Notes: generated from the letters alone by a model not told the origin. 64,000 nucleotides of DNA from Bordetella genomosp. 13 (GCF_007679965.1 NZ_VEHL01000001.1:62001-126000), one strand, 5' to 3'. Counted from the first letter of the stretch, positions 34,434-44,319 are shown. Numbers and translations are program-made.

Positions 34434-35234
34434 TCAGCGCACCGGCGCACGCCCATCGTTGAGCAGCGCATCCATGCGCTGCGCCAGGCGGCGCTGGTAT
34501 TTCTTGTAGCTGCGGTACAGCTGCCAGCGCATCGCGATGAGGATCAGGATGGCGCCCGCGAAGGCGACGTAGGGCAGCGACAGGCCGCCCACGCGCAGTC
34601 CCTCGTCCGCCGCCAGCGGGCTGGTGCATACGACCACGGCCGCGGCCACGCCGGTGTAGTGCATGCCGCACACCGCGACCGCCATCAGTACCGCCGCCAT
34701 GATGCGCTGCCACTCGCGCTGCACGTTGAAGGCCAGCCACACCGCCGCCGTGGCCGCGAGCACCGCGATCACCACGGACAGCACGACCAGCGGCACGTTC
34801 CATTGGAAGAAGGCCGGCATGCGCATGGCGCTGACGCCGATGTAGTGCATGGCCGCCACCGCCAGGCCGGCCAGCAGGCCGGCCACGGCACAGCGGAACA
34901 GCGAGAACGGCCTGCGACCCACGTACCAGAAGGCCACGCCGGAGAATGCGATGGCGACCAGCGCGCTGATCAGCGTGGGGAAGAGGGCGTATTCCACGTC
35001 GAACGGCATGTTCTGCGCCTGCATGCCGATGAAGTGCATGCCCCAGATGCCGATGCCGCCCATGGCCACCGCGCCGATCACGGCGAAGCCTCGCCAGGAT
35101 TCGCCGTCGCGCACGCTGTCGCGTATGCGCGCGGCCGCGCTCAGCGCGACGTACGAGCCCAGCAACGCAATCACGAACGACAGTATCAACAAACCGTCTT
35201 CGAATGACAGGGGAACGATGTCGCCGGGATTCAT
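34434..35234 (-). CDS. Stand-alone MHYT-domain membrane protein
   Basis: This 266-residue inner-membrane protein has seven hydrophobic segments. The three MHYT motifs appear as GMHFIGM, AMHYIGV and GMHYTGV at the ends of paired helices. They are proposed to bind copper and sense oxygen, carbon monoxide or nitric oxide. Many relatives are fused to GGDEF/EAL domains. Here only a short basic tail follows (LYRSYKKYQRRLAQRM), so any output must come from a partner. The start at ATG 35234 has GGAG upstream. Confidence 0.9.
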   Translation of the reverse strand: MNPGDIVPLSFEDGLLILSFVIALLGSYVALSAAARIRDSVRDGESWRGFAVIGAVAMGGIGIWGMHFIGMQAQNMPFDVEYALFPTLISALVAIAFSGVAFWYVGRRPFSLFRCAVAGLLAGLAVAAMHYIGVSAMRMPAFFQWNVPLVVLSVVIAVLAATAAVWLAFNVQREWQRIMAAVLMAVAVCGMHYTGVAAAVVVCTSPLAADEGLRVGGLSLPYVAFAGAILILIAMRWQLYRSYKKYQRRLAQRMDALLNDGRAPVR

Positions 35235-35475
35235 GGTTGCTCCGGATAAGGCTATGTATTCGCGTTTACCGGGCACTTTTATCAATGAAGGCGTCCGGTG
35301 ATTGCCGCGCAATGAGGTATTACCGGGCATAGTGCGGGCATTTTTTGAATGCCCGCCTAGTCTTATCTATCGACATTTTTTTGACATTAGGGTTTGCCCG
35401 GGTAATCGCGAGGGTGCGACTGGAATGGTGCAACGGATATTCGCCAGTTTGCGAACGGTTATGTTCGTGCGACAT

Positions 35476-35501
35476 AAAAAAAGCCAGCCATGCAGGCCGG
35501 C
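35476..35501 (-). terminator. Rho-independent terminator after the exported-protein gene
   Basis: On the minus strand GCCGGCC (35501-35495) pairs with GGCTGGC (35489-35483, one G-U) over a 5-nt loop and is followed by seven T residues. It lies just past the stop at 35523. Confidence 0.85.
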
Positions 35502-35522
35502 GTTTCGTCTGGCCCTTGATGC

Positions 35523-36053
35523 TCAGTCGGCGTCCAACTGTTTGTCCAGTTTTTTGGCGACGTCCTTGTAGTACTTGGCGGAGGCCGCATTTTTCTGCGC
35601 GGCGTAATGCTCGCTGACGCGCTTGGCGGCGATCACGGCGAATTCGAAGCTGTCGGTGACGTCCTGCTTTTCCTGGTCGCCCAGGCCGATGTCGCCGTTT
35701 GCGAACAGGCCCGCCTGATAGCCGTTGCCGTCATCGACGACGCCGATGATCGGGACGCCGGCGCGCATCTCGCCATAGAAGGCCGGGCCCGGCTTGTCGC
35801 CATTGCGGGTGCGCAGCATGCCGATGCCCGTGGCCTTGGCCTCGCTGCCGCCGGGGCACGATCCGATCCAGGACTTCGGCCCGTCGCCCAACGAGGCCGG
35901 CGCGACGAAGCTGCACTCGATCGAGGCGTCTTTCGACCACTTCAGGTCGGCATTCCTGTCGGCCGCGTGAACCGAAGCCGACCAAATCGCCGCCGCGAAG
36001 ACCAGGGACGTGCGCACGCCCAGGCCGAGACGTTTGTTCTGTGGGTATCGCAC
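35523..36053 (-). CDS. Exported protein of unknown function with a MORN-like stretch
   Basis: This 176-residue protein starts at GTG 36053 (reading RYPQNKRLGLGVRTSLVFAA), with CAGGAAA upstream. This start gives a clear signal peptide ending SVHA before ADRNADLKW; the longer frame does not. The middle part, GIGMLRTRNGDKPGPAFYGEMRAG, resembles one or two MORN repeats with regular glycine and aromatic spacing. The C-terminal 50 residues are helical and charged. Two Cys residues (ECSF and GSCPGG) could form a disulfide. No family assignment is possible by eye. The gene is monocistronic and has its own terminator. Confidence 0.65.
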   Translation of the reverse strand: MRYPQNKRLGLGVRTSLVFAAAIWSASVHAADRNADLKWSKDASIECSFVAPASLGDGPKSWIGSCPGGSEAKATGIGMLRTRNGDKPGPAFYGEMRAGVPIIGVVDDGNGYQAGLFANGDIGLGDQEKQDVTDSFEFAVIAAKRVSEHYAAQKNAASAKYYKDVAKKLDKQLDAD

Positions 36054-36236
36054 GATCGGGTTTCCTGTCAGTAATGGGGTTCCATCCGGGCGCATCGCCG
36101 GGCGCTGCCTGCCGAACCGTCGGATTATCCTGGTTGGAGTGCTGCACGAGCACGACAAGGCGTCGGTGAATGATTGCAGCGTGTAAAACGTGCGGCGTGG
36201 TTATCTCTAAGGCGATTATCTGGCATTAACCCTTTG

Positions 36237-37184
36237 TTAACTCTCGGATGGCTCGGCAAGCGCCTGCAAGTCAGCGCGCCAGCCGGCTTCGGCCTTGCGC
36301 ATGATCTCGCCCACCCAGTCCACGAAGGCGCGCACGGTGGGCGACAGATGGCGGTTCTTGGGATAAAGCACGGATAGCGGCGCGGCCGGGGCGGTGTAGC
36401 CGGCCAGCACCTGGCGCAGGCGTCCGCTGAGCAGGTGCTGCAGCACCATGTAGCTGCCCGCGCGGATCAGGCCCAGGCCTTCCAGGCCGCAGGCCACATA
36501 GGCGTCCGTGTCGTTGACGATGAGGCGCTCGCGCATCCTGATGCAGCGCTCCTCGCCGTCGACCACGAAGTGCCAATCCAGCGGGCGGGCGGTCTTGCTG
36601 GACAGATAGCCGACGGCCTGGTGCCGGGCCAGGTCCTCCAGGGACGTCGGCGTGCCGTGCCGGGCCAGGTACTGCGGCGAGGCGCAGGTCACCCAGTCGA
36701 AGCCGCCGATGCGCCTGGCCACCAGTGTCGGCGAGTCTTCGGGCGTGCCCGCCCGGATGACGCAGTCGATGCCCTCCTGGACCAGTTCCACCGTGCGGTC
36801 CGCCACCGTCAACGTCAGCTCGACGTCCGGAAAGCGGGACTGGAAGTCGTCGATGGACGGCAGCACCACCAGGCGCGCCAGCGAAAGCGTCATGTCGACC
36901 CGCAGGCGGCCGCGGGGCTGGCCGGCGCTGCCCGGAAAGCTGGATTCGACCGCCTCGATGTCCGCCAGCAGCCGCCGGCAATGGTCGTAGTACAGCGTGC
37001 CGTCCGGCGTCAGGCTGATGTGGCGCGTGGTCCGCTGCAACAGGCGCACCCCCAGGAATGTCTCCAGCTCCTTCACCGCCCGGGTGACGCGCGACGGCGG
37101 CAGCGAGAGGCTCTCGGCGGCCCGGCTGAAGCTGTGCATCTCGACGACGCGGGCAAAGATCTGCATCGACTGTAGGCGGTCCAC
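36237..37184 (-). CDS. LysR-family regulator next to the RND pump
   Basis: This 315-residue LysR-type regulator has MQIFARVVEMHSFSRAAES, then LSLPPSRVTRAVKELETFLGVRLLQRTTR as HTH and linker. The effector domain shows GLEGLGLIRAGSYMV and PKNRHLSPTVRAFVDWV, typical of the large CrgA-like subgroup. It is divergent from the RND transporter gene with 289 bp between, so it is the likely regulator of the pump and the following oxidoreductase. Confidence 0.88.
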   Translation of the reverse strand: MDRLQSMQIFARVVEMHSFSRAAESLSLPPSRVTRAVKELETFLGVRLLQRTTRHISLTPDGTLYYDHCRRLLADIEAVESSFPGSAGQPRGRLRVDMTLSLARLVVLPSIDDFQSRFPDVELTLTVADRTVELVQEGIDCVIRAGTPEDSPTLVARRIGGFDWVTCASPQYLARHGTPTSLEDLARHQAVGYLSSKTARPLDWHFVVDGEERCIRMRERLIVNDTDAYVACGLEGLGLIRAGSYMVLQHLLSGRLRQVLAGYTAPAAPLSVLYPKNRHLSPTVRAFVDWVGEIMRKAEAGWRADLQALAEPSES

Positions 37185-37473
37185 GGCGGCTCTCCTGGCC
37201 CAGGGTTTATTGCCTGCCCGGCAATAAGAATAGAGATTTCCTGGGCATCGAAGGCGGAGTCTACAACGGGATATTGGCGGACGACATCGGGAATTATTCC
37301 AAATCAGGCAAGAAAGTTAGCCATTTTCGGGTCTGGATGCGCGGCGCGGGCGGGCTCAGACTTCAAGCCGTCCAACCTCGCCAAGCACGTCACATGTCTT
37401 CCCTCACGCAGCACCGCCCGGCAGCCGCCATGTTGCTTCAGGCGCCCGCCCGCACCCGCACCGGAGCCCGGCC

Positions 37474-40400
37474 TTGAACATCTCCAGGTTCTTCATCGAC
37501 CGGCCCATCTTCGCCGGCGTGCTGTCCGCGCTGATCCTGCTGGCGGGCATCGTGGCGGCCTTCCAGATGCCGGTCTCGGAATATCCGCAGGCCATTCCGC
37601 CGTCGGTCGTTGTGCACGCCCAGTACCCGGGCGCCAATGCCCAGACCATCGCCGAAACGGTGGCCGCGCCGTTGGAGCAGGTCATCAACGGCGTCGAGGA
37701 CATGCTGTACATGGAGTCCAAGGCCAGCGGCGACGGCCACCTGTACCTGACCGTGACCTTCAAGCTCGGCACTGATCCGAACAAGGCGCAGCAGTTCGTG
37801 CAGAACCGCGTGTCGCAGGCCCAGCCGCGCTTGCCCGACGACGTGCAGCGCCTGGGCGTGACGGCGATCAAGAGTTCGCCCGTCATCGCCATCACCGTGC
37901 ACATGGTGTCGCCCAACGGAACCTATGACGGCGACTACCTGAGCAACTACGCCATCCTGCACGTGAAGGACCGCCTGGCCCGTATCGCCGGCGTCGGCGA
38001 CGTGGCGCCGTGGGGACCCGGCGCCTATGCCATGCGCGTCTGGCTGGATCCCACGGCGCTGGCCGAGCGCGGGCTGAGCCCGACCGACGTCGCCAGCGCC
38101 ATCCGGCGCCAGAACATCCAGGCCGCGCTGGGCACCATCGGCAGTTCGCCCGCGTCCGTCGACACGGCCTTCCAACTGAACGTCAATGCCGACGGCCGGC
38201 TCAAGTCGCCCGAGGAGTTCAAGAGCATCGTCATCAAGTCCGATGCGCGTGGCGCGATTACGCGGCTGGGCGACGTGGCGCGCGTGGAGCTGGGCGCGGA
38301 AGACTACGGCATCCGCGCCACGCTGAACAACGAGCCCGCCATCGCGCTGGCCGTGCAGGAGGCGCCCGGCGCGAACTCGCTGGAGATTTCCCGCGAGGTG
38401 CACCAGGTCATGCAGGAGCTGTCGCGCCAGTTTCCCAAGGACCTGGCCTACCGCGTGGTCTATGAGCCGAGCCGCGCGGTGCAGTCCGGCATCGACGCGG
38501 TGATCCATACCCTGCTGGAGTCCGTGGCGCTGGTGGTGCTGGTCGTGTTCCTGTTCCTGCAGACCTGGCGCGCGTCCATCATTCCGCTGCTGGCGGTGCC
38601 GGTGTCCATCGTCGGCACGTTCACCTTCCTGCTGCTGGCGGGCTATTCCATCAACACGCTGTCGCTGTTCGGCCTGGTGCTTGCCATCGGCATCGTGGTC
38701 GACGACGCCATCGTGGTGGTCGAGAACGTGGAGCGCAACATTGCGCGCGGCCTGAACCCCCGCGAGGCGACGTATCTGGCCATGCGCGAGGTGAGCGGGC
38801 CCATCATCGCCATCGCGCTGACGCTGTCCGCCGTCTTCCTGCCGCTGGCCTTCCTCAGCGGCCTGACCGGGCAGTTCTACAAGCAGTTCGCGGTCACCAT
38901 CGCCATCTCGACGCTGATCTCGGCGGTGAATTCGCTGACGGTGTCGCCGGCCCTGGCGGCGCTGCTGCTGAAGGCGCATGGCGATGCGCCCGACGCGGTG
39001 ACCCGCGCCATGCACAAGGTGTTCGGCCGCTTCTTCGCGCGCTTCAACCGCACGTTCGACCGGGCCTCCGAAGGCTATGGGGCCAGCGTGGGGGGCCTGC
39101 TGAAGCACAAGGGCGCGCTGCTTGCCGTGTATGCGGGCCTGCTGGCGGCGACGTGGTGGCTGACCGACCACGTGCCGGGCGGCTTCGTGCCCGCGCAGGA
39201 CAAGGAGTACGTCGTCAGCCTGGCGCAGCTGCCCGAGGGCGCGACGCTGGACCGCACCGAGGCGACGATGAAGCAGATGAACACGGTCGCGCTCAGGCAT
39301 CCCGGCGTACAGGAGACCGTGACGTACAGCGGCCTGTCGATCAACGGCGTGACCAAGAGCTCGAGCACGGCGCTTACTTTCGTGCTGCTCAAGCCCTTCA
39401 AGGACCGCAAGGGGATCTCCGCCGACCAGGTCGCGGCCGACCTGAACAAGGAGTACGGCAGCATCCGCAATGCCTTCACCGCGGTCTTTCCCGCGCCGCC
39501 GGTGTATGGCCTGGGCACCCTGGGCGGCTTCAAGCTGCAGATCGAGGACCGTGCCGACCTGGGGTACGACGCGCTGTACAAGGCGACCCAGGCGTTCATC
39601 AAGAAGGCCTCCGAGGCGCCGGAGCTCAGTCCGCTGTTCTCGACCTACACGGTGAACGTTCCGCAGCTGAAGGTCGACGTGGACCGTGCGAAGGCGCAGC
39701 AGATGGGTGTGGACACGTTGGCGGTGTTCAGCACGCTGCAGGCCTTCCTGGGCTCGTACTACGTCAACGACTTCAATTTCCTGGGCCGCGTCTATCAGGT
39801 GCGCATGCAGGCAGACAGCAAGTTCCGCTCGCAGGCGGACGACATCGGCCAGCTGCACCTGCGCAACGAGTCCGGCCAGATGGTGCCGCTGGGCTCGGTG
39901 CTGACGGTCAACCCTACCTATGGTCCCGACCAGGTGGTGCGCTACAACGGTTTCACGGCCGCGGACATCAGCGGCAGCCCCGCGCCCGGCTATTCCTCCG
40001 ACCAGGCGATGGCGGCCATCGAACGCATTGCCGCCGAGACCCTGCCGGCGGGCATGGGCTTCGAATGGACGGATCTGACCTATCAGCAGATCATCGCGGG
40101 CAACACCGCGGTGTGGATCCTGCCGCTGTGCGTGCTGCTGGTGTTCTTCGTGCTGGCCGCGCAATACGAGAGCCTGACGCTGCCCCTGGCCATCATCCTC
40201 ATCATCCCGATGAGCATCTTCTCGGCGCTGTTCGGCGTGTGGCTGACCAAGGGCGACAACAATCTCTTCACCCAGATCGGCCTGATCGTGCTGGTGGGCC
40301 TCGCGTCGAAGAACGCCATCCTGATCGTGGAGTTCGCCCGTGAGCTGGAGATGGCCGGCAAGTCCACGCTGCAGGCCGTGATCGAGGCCTGCCGCCTGCG

Positions 40401-40647
40401 GCTGCGGCCCATCCTGATGACCTCGCTGGCTTTCATCATGGGCGTCATCCCCCTGGTCATGTCGACGGGCGCGGGCGCGGAGATGCGCCATGCGATGGGC
40501 ATCTCCGTGTTCTTCGGCATGTTGGGCGTCACGCTGTTCGGCCTGTTCCTGACGCCGCTGTTCTACGTGGTGATCCGCGCGCTGGGCAAGGGAAAGCCGC
40601 TGCGCTCTGCCACGCATCACGATGCTCCCTCGCTCGATGTCCATTGA
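37474..40647 (+). CDS. RND (HAE1-type) multidrug efflux permease without adaptor gene
   Basis: This 1057-residue inner-membrane pump has the RND topology, with N-terminal NISRFFIDRPIFAGVLSALI. The proton-relay Asp pair is in GIVVDDAIVVVENVER near residue 407, and two large periplasmic loops and the C-terminal helices (RLRLRPILMTSLAFIMGV) are present. It is closest in look to MexF/OqxB-type pumps. The start is TTG 37474, with GGAG 9 nt upstream. Normally a periplasmic adaptor gene precedes it and often an outer-membrane channel gene follows; neither is present here. It may borrow an adaptor from elsewhere. An old-yellow-enzyme gene follows 10 nt downstream. Confidence 0.95.
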   Translation: MNISRFFIDRPIFAGVLSALILLAGIVAAFQMPVSEYPQAIPPSVVVHAQYPGANAQTIAETVAAPLEQVINGVEDMLYMESKASGDGHLYLTVTFKLGTDPNKAQQFVQNRVSQAQPRLPDDVQRLGVTAIKSSPVIAITVHMVSPNGTYDGDYLSNYAILHVKDRLARIAGVGDVAPWGPGAYAMRVWLDPTALAERGLSPTDVASAIRRQNIQAALGTIGSSPASVDTAFQLNVNADGRLKSPEEFKSIVIKSDARGAITRLGDVARVELGAEDYGIRATLNNEPAIALAVQEAPGANSLEISREVHQVMQELSRQFPKDLAYRVVYEPSRAVQSGIDAVIHTLLESVALVVLVVFLFLQTWRASIIPLLAVPVSIVGTFTFLLLAGYSINTLSLFGLVLAIGIVVDDAIVVVENVERNIARGLNPREATYLAMREVSGPIIAIALTLSAVFLPLAFLSGLTGQFYKQFAVTIAISTLISAVNSLTVSPALAALLLKAHGDAPDAVTRAMHKVFGRFFARFNRTFDRASEGYGASVGGLLKHKGALLAVYAGLLAATWWLTDHVPGGFVPAQDKEYVVSLAQLPEGATLDRTEATMKQMNTVALRHPGVQETVTYSGLSINGVTKSSSTALTFVLLKPFKDRKGISADQVAADLNKEYGSIRNAFTAVFPAPPVYGLGTLGGFKLQIEDRADLGYDALYKATQAFIKKASEAPELSPLFSTYTVNVPQLKVDVDRAKAQQMGVDTLAVFSTLQAFLGSYYVNDFNFLGRVYQVRMQADSKFRSQADDIGQLHLRNESGQMVPLGSVLTVNPTYGPDQVVRYNGFTAADISGSPAPGYSSDQAMAAIERIAAETLPAGMGFEWTDLTYQQIIAGNTAVWILPLCVLLVFFVLAAQYESLTLPLAIILIIPMSIFSALFGVWLTKGDNNLFTQIGLIVLVGLASKNAILIVEFARELEMAGKSTLQAVIEACRLRLRPILMTSLAFIMGVIPLVMSTGAGAEMRHAMGISVFFGMLGVTLFGLFLTPLFYVVIRALGKGKPLRSATHHDAPSLDVH

Positions 40648-40657
40648 AGAGTCTTCC

Positions 40658-41746
40658 ATGCCGGTATCCGATCTGTTCAAGCCCCTTACCCTTCTGCATG
40701 GCCCCGCCATGAGGAACCGCTTCATGCTGGCGCCGCTGACCAACCAGCAGAGCGAGCGCGACGGCGTCGCGTCCGAGTTCGACCAGGACTGGATCGCGCA
40801 GGTCGCGACGGGCGGTTATGCGTTGGTGCAAACCTGCGCCACTACGGTCGAGGCGGGCGGTATCGCATTCGCGCGACAACTCGGCATCCATGACGATGGC
40901 CACCTGCCCGGCCTGACCGAGATGGCCGACGCCATCCGGCAGGGCGGTGGCCTGTCCGCGGTGCAGCTGCATCATGCGGGGCATCGCGCCAATCCCTTGC
41001 TGGGCGGCGTGCCGTCGCCGGCCTCGAGCGACACCTTGCCCGGCATCCGGGCATTGGCTACGGAAGAGGTGCAGCGCATCCGCGACAGTTTCATCGCCGC
41101 CGCCCTGCGCGCGCAGCGGGCGGGGTTCGACGGCGTGGCGATCCACGGCGCGTTCGGATGGATCCTGTCGGAATTCATGTCGCCGTACCTGAACGACCGC
41201 ACGGACCAGTACGGCGGCAGCGTCGAGAACCGCGCGCGCCTCACGCTCGAGGTGATCGAGGGCATACGCCGGGCATGCGGTCCCGGGTTCCAGATCGGCT
41301 GGCGCCTGTCCGTCGAACGCTACGGGCTGCGCCTGGAAGAGCTGCGCGAGATCACGGCCGACATCCTAGACCGTGAGCTGATCGACTACCTGGACCTGGC
41401 GCTGTGGGACTCGGCTCAGATCGTGCAGGACGGCGCGTATCGCGGACGGCCCATGCTGGATGTCTTCACGAGCATCCCGCGCAAGGGCGTGCGCCTGGGC
41501 GTGGCGGGCAAGATCATGAGCGCGCAGCGTGCCGCGCAGTTGCTGGAGCAGGGATGCGACTTCGTGCTGATCGGGCGGGCCGGCATTCTGCAGCGCGACT
41601 TTCCGCTGCAGGTGCACGCGAATCCGCTGTACGACAGCCCGAAGCTGCCGGTGGTGGCGCAGTATCTGCGCAGCGGCGGCTTGAGTGAGCGCTTCATCAA
41701 CCACATGCGCGGCTGGCCGAACTTCGTGCTGCCGGGCTCCCTATAG
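40658..41746 (+). CDS. NADH:flavin oxidoreductase, old yellow enzyme family
   Basis: This 362-residue FMN-dependent TIM-barrel enzyme reduces activated C=C bonds. Motifs are LTLLHGPAMRNRFMLAPL at the N-terminus, the His pair region LHHAGHRAN, the conserved FDGVAIHGAFGWILSEFMSP, RTDQYGGSVENRARL and the C-terminal FVLIGRAGI. ATG 40658 was chosen; an upstream in-frame ATG at 40622 overlaps the pump gene. Coupling to the pump suggests a role with electrophilic or nitroaromatic toxicants, which is inference. Confidence 0.92.
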   Translation: MPVSDLFKPLTLLHGPAMRNRFMLAPLTNQQSERDGVASEFDQDWIAQVATGGYALVQTCATTVEAGGIAFARQLGIHDDGHLPGLTEMADAIRQGGGLSAVQLHHAGHRANPLLGGVPSPASSDTLPGIRALATEEVQRIRDSFIAAALRAQRAGFDGVAIHGAFGWILSEFMSPYLNDRTDQYGGSVENRARLTLEVIEGIRRACGPGFQIGWRLSVERYGLRLEELREITADILDRELIDYLDLALWDSAQIVQDGAYRGRPMLDVFTSIPRKGVRLGVAGKIMSAQRAAQLLEQGCDFVLIGRAGILQRDFPLQVHANPLYDSPKLPVVAQYLRSGGLSERFINHMRGWPNFVLPGSL

Positions 41747-41765
41747 GCGTCACCGGAAGAATCCC

Positions 41766-43388
41766 ATGCCGTTCATACGCAACCTGGATATCGGCAAGCG
41801 CCTCGGGCTGGCCTTCGGCTCCGTCCTGATGGTCCTGCTGCTGCTGGGCATCTTCGGCATCGTGCAGAAGCAGAAGATCAATGCCGTCGCGCAGGAGTTG
41901 GGACACCGCTGGCTGCCCAGCGTGAGGACGCTGAGCGAGATCAACGATGCCTTCAACCAGGCGCGCAGGTCCAGCCTGCGCTACATGCTGGACGAGTCCA
42001 GCGCACGGCGGGAACAGTTGGCCATCCGCGCCCAGATCGTCAACGACAAGGTGCCGGCGCTGTTCCTGAAGTACGAGACGCTCCTGCCCTTCAGCGAGGC
42101 ACGGCAGAGGATCGACGAGGTCAAGCGAAGCTGGTCGGACTACCTTGCCAGCGACGTGCGACTGCTTGAGCTGTCCAGCGAAGGCGAGTCGAGTTTCCAG
42201 CAAGCGCGCGCCCTGGCGGCGGGCGCCACCGCGAGCACCTATGTGGCGGCCATCGGCGCGCTCAATGCCGCCACGGCCTGGAGCAACGAGCGCAGCGACG
42301 AGGCGTCGCTGGCCGCGGCTCAGGAATACCGGCAGGGACTCTACATGTCCATCGCGGCCATCATTGCCGCGCTGGGCCTGGGCGTCCTGCTGGCCAGGAC
42401 GATCACCACCAGCATCACGAAACCGTTGGGCCAGGGCGTGCTGATCGCCGAGGCGGTGGCCCGCGGCGACCTGACCCGCGATATCGAGGCCCACGGCCGG
42501 GACGAAGTCGCGACCCTGCTGCGCGCCATGCAACGGATGAGCCGGGACCTGTCCGCGCTGGTGGGCGACGTGCGCACCTGCAGCATGAGCATTGCGCACG
42601 GCGCGCGCGAGATCGCCGACGGCAATGCCGACTTGAGCCGGCGCACGGAAGAGCAAGCCGGCAATCTGGAAGAGGCCGCGGCATCCATGGAGCAGTTCCG
42701 CAGCGCGGCGCGATCGAACGCCGATACGGCGAACCAGGCCAGCGGCCTGGCGGCCTCGGCCAGCGAGGCCGCCACGCGCGGCGGCGAGGTGGTCGAGGAC
42801 GTCGTGCTGACCATGTCGAAGATCCAGGAGGCCTCGCGCAGGATCAGCGACATCACCGGCCTGATCGACGGCATTGCGTTCCAGACCAACATCCTGGCGT
42901 TGAACGCGGCGGTGGAGGCAGCGAGGGCGGGCGAGCAGGGCCGAGGCTTCGCGGTGGTGGCCACGGAAGTGCGCAGCCTGGCGCAGCGATCCGCGTCCGC
43001 TGCCAAGGAGATCAAGGTGCTGATCGACGACAGTGTCGCGACCATCGCGCAGGGTACCGGGCAGGCGACGGTGGCCGGACAGCGCATGCGGGACATCGTC
43101 GCCCAGGTGCGCGGCGTGGGGCAGTTGATCGCCGAGATATCGAACGCCACGTCCGAGCAGACCATCGGGGTGGGGCAGGTGGGCGATGCCATCAACCAGA
43201 TCGACCAGGTCACGCAGCAGAACGCCGCCCTGGTGGAGCAGAGCGCGGCCGCCGCGGACAGCTTGAAGGCGCAGGCCGACCAGTTGGCATCGCTGGTGTC
43301 GATGTTCAGGATAGACGGCGCGACACGCCCGGTTGCCGTGGTGGAGCCGCCGCGTGCAAGCGATACCTACATCGCCCTGCCGGCCTGA
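41766..43388 (+). CDS. Methyl-accepting chemotaxis protein
   Basis: This is a 540-residue chemoreceptor. A transmembrane helix near 16-36 (LAFGSVLMVLLLLGIFGIV) is followed by a helical periplasmic domain, then a second membrane helix near 198-215 (IAAIIAALGLGVLL). A HAMP domain and the cytoplasmic signalling domain follow, with the conserved tip [20 protein letters not shown]. Methylation helices carry Glu/Gln pairs. The ligand domain looks like a four-helix bundle. It follows the oxidoreductase gene by 19 nt. There is no C-terminal CheR-binding pentapeptide. Confidence 0.93.
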   Translation: MPFIRNLDIGKRLGLAFGSVLMVLLLLGIFGIVQKQKINAVAQELGHRWLPSVRTLSEINDAFNQARRSSLRYMLDESSARREQLAIRAQIVNDKVPALFLKYETLLPFSEARQRIDEVKRSWSDYLASDVRLLELSSEGESSFQQARALAAGATASTYVAAIGALNAATAWSNERSDEASLAAAQEYRQGLYMSIAAIIAALGLGVLLARTITTSITKPLGQGVLIAEAVARGDLTRDIEAHGRDEVATLLRAMQRMSRDLSALVGDVRTCSMSIAHGAREIADGNADLSRRTEEQAGNLEEAAASMEQFRSAARSNADTANQASGLAASASEAATRGGEVVEDVVLTMSKIQEASRRISDITGLIDGIAFQTNILALNAAVEAARAGEQGRGFAVVATEVRSLAQRSASAAKEIKVLIDDSVATIAQGTGQATVAGQRMRDIVAQVRGVGQLIAEISNATSEQTIGVGQVGDAINQIDQVTQQNAALVEQSAAAADSLKAQADQLASLVSMFRIDGATRPVAVVEPPRASDTYIALPA

Positions 43389-43449
43389 AGGCGCCAGGCG
43401 TTTTTTTCCAAGTCACTACGGCTGAAGGCCGGATCGCAAGGAGCCATCG

Positions 43450-44319
43450 ATGACCGACAAACCTCTTGAAAACCAGCCCGCGGGCTACGTGCCTCCGAAG
43501 GTGTGGAGCCCGAAGACCGAGTATGGCGGCCAGTTCGGCAGCATCAATCGGCCGGTGTCCGGGCCTCGATTCGAACGCGAGCTGCCCGTCGGCAAGCATC
43601 CATTGCAACTCTATTCGCAGGGCACGCCCAATGGGCAGAAGGTCACGATCCTGCTGGAAGAACTGCTGGCGGCCGGGCATGCCGGCGCCGAGTACGACGC
43701 GTGGCTGATCGACATCTTCAAGGGCGACCAGTTCGGCAGCGGCTTCGTGGACGTCAATCCCAATTCGAAGATTCCTGCGTTGGTGGACCGGAGCACCGAT
43801 CCGGCCACGCGCGTGTTCGAAAGCGGCTCGATCCTGGTCTACCTGGCCGAGCGGTTCGGCGCGTTCCTGCCGACCGAGCCGCGCGCGCGCGCCGAGACCT
43901 TCAACTGGCTGATGTGGCAGATGGGGGCGGCGCCGTTCGTGGGCGGTGGCCTGGGCCACTTCTATGCCTATGCGCCGTTGAAGATCGAGTACGCCATCGA
44001 CCGCTACGCGATGGAGACCAAGCGGCAGCTGCACGTGCTGGACACGCACCTGGCCGCGCACGAGTTCCTGGCGGGCGACCAGTACACCATCGCCGACATG
44101 GCGGTCTGGCCCTGGCATCCCGGCAGCCTGTACGGCGTATACGGCACGCACGAGTTCCTTGCCGTGGAGCAATACACGCACCTGCTGCGTTGGTACGAGG
44201 CGATCGCCGCGCGTCCGGCCGTGGCGCGCGGCCGCATCGTCAACCGCACGTCCGGCGCGCCGGGCGAGTTCCTGCGCGAACGCCACGAAGCGGCCGACTT
44301 CGACCGGCTGCCGCGATAG
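43450..44319 (+). CDS. yghU: YghU-type glutathione transferase/disulfide-bond oxidoreductase
   Basis: This 289-residue member of the Nu-class-like GST group has the long N-terminal extension PPKVWSPKTEYGGQFGSINRP, the thioredoxin-fold part with LYSQGTPNGQKVTILLEEL, and the conserved FESGSILVYLAERFG. It typically reduces disulfides or organic peroxides with two glutathiones and lacks a catalytic Cys. It starts at ATG 43450 with AGGAG upstream and forms a pair with gstA 66 bp downstream. Confidence 0.92.
   Translation: MTDKPLENQPAGYVPPKVWSPKTEYGGQFGSINRPVSGPRFERELPVGKHPLQLYSQGTPNGQKVTILLEELLAAGHAGAEYDAWLIDIFKGDQFGSGFVDVNPNSKIPALVDRSTDPATRVFESGSILVYLAERFGAFLPTEPRARAETFNWLMWQMGAAPFVGGGLGHFYAYAPLKIEYAIDRYAMETKRQLHVLDTHLAAHEFLAGDQYTIADMAVWPWHPGSLYGVYGTHEFLAVEQYTHLLRWYEAIAARPAVARGRIVNRTSGAPGEFLRERHEAADFDRLPR

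Noticed and set aside
37274..37477. A 67-codon frame upstream of the RND gene as an adaptor remnant.
   Set aside because: It shows no lipoyl, hairpin or beta-barrel adaptor signature and is probably chance.
37438..40743. A 1101-codon minus-strand open frame opposite the RND pump gene.
   Set aside because: It is the antisense shadow of a strongly conserved GC-rich gene. Its translation is dominated by His, Arg, Gln and Gly and contains no domain.
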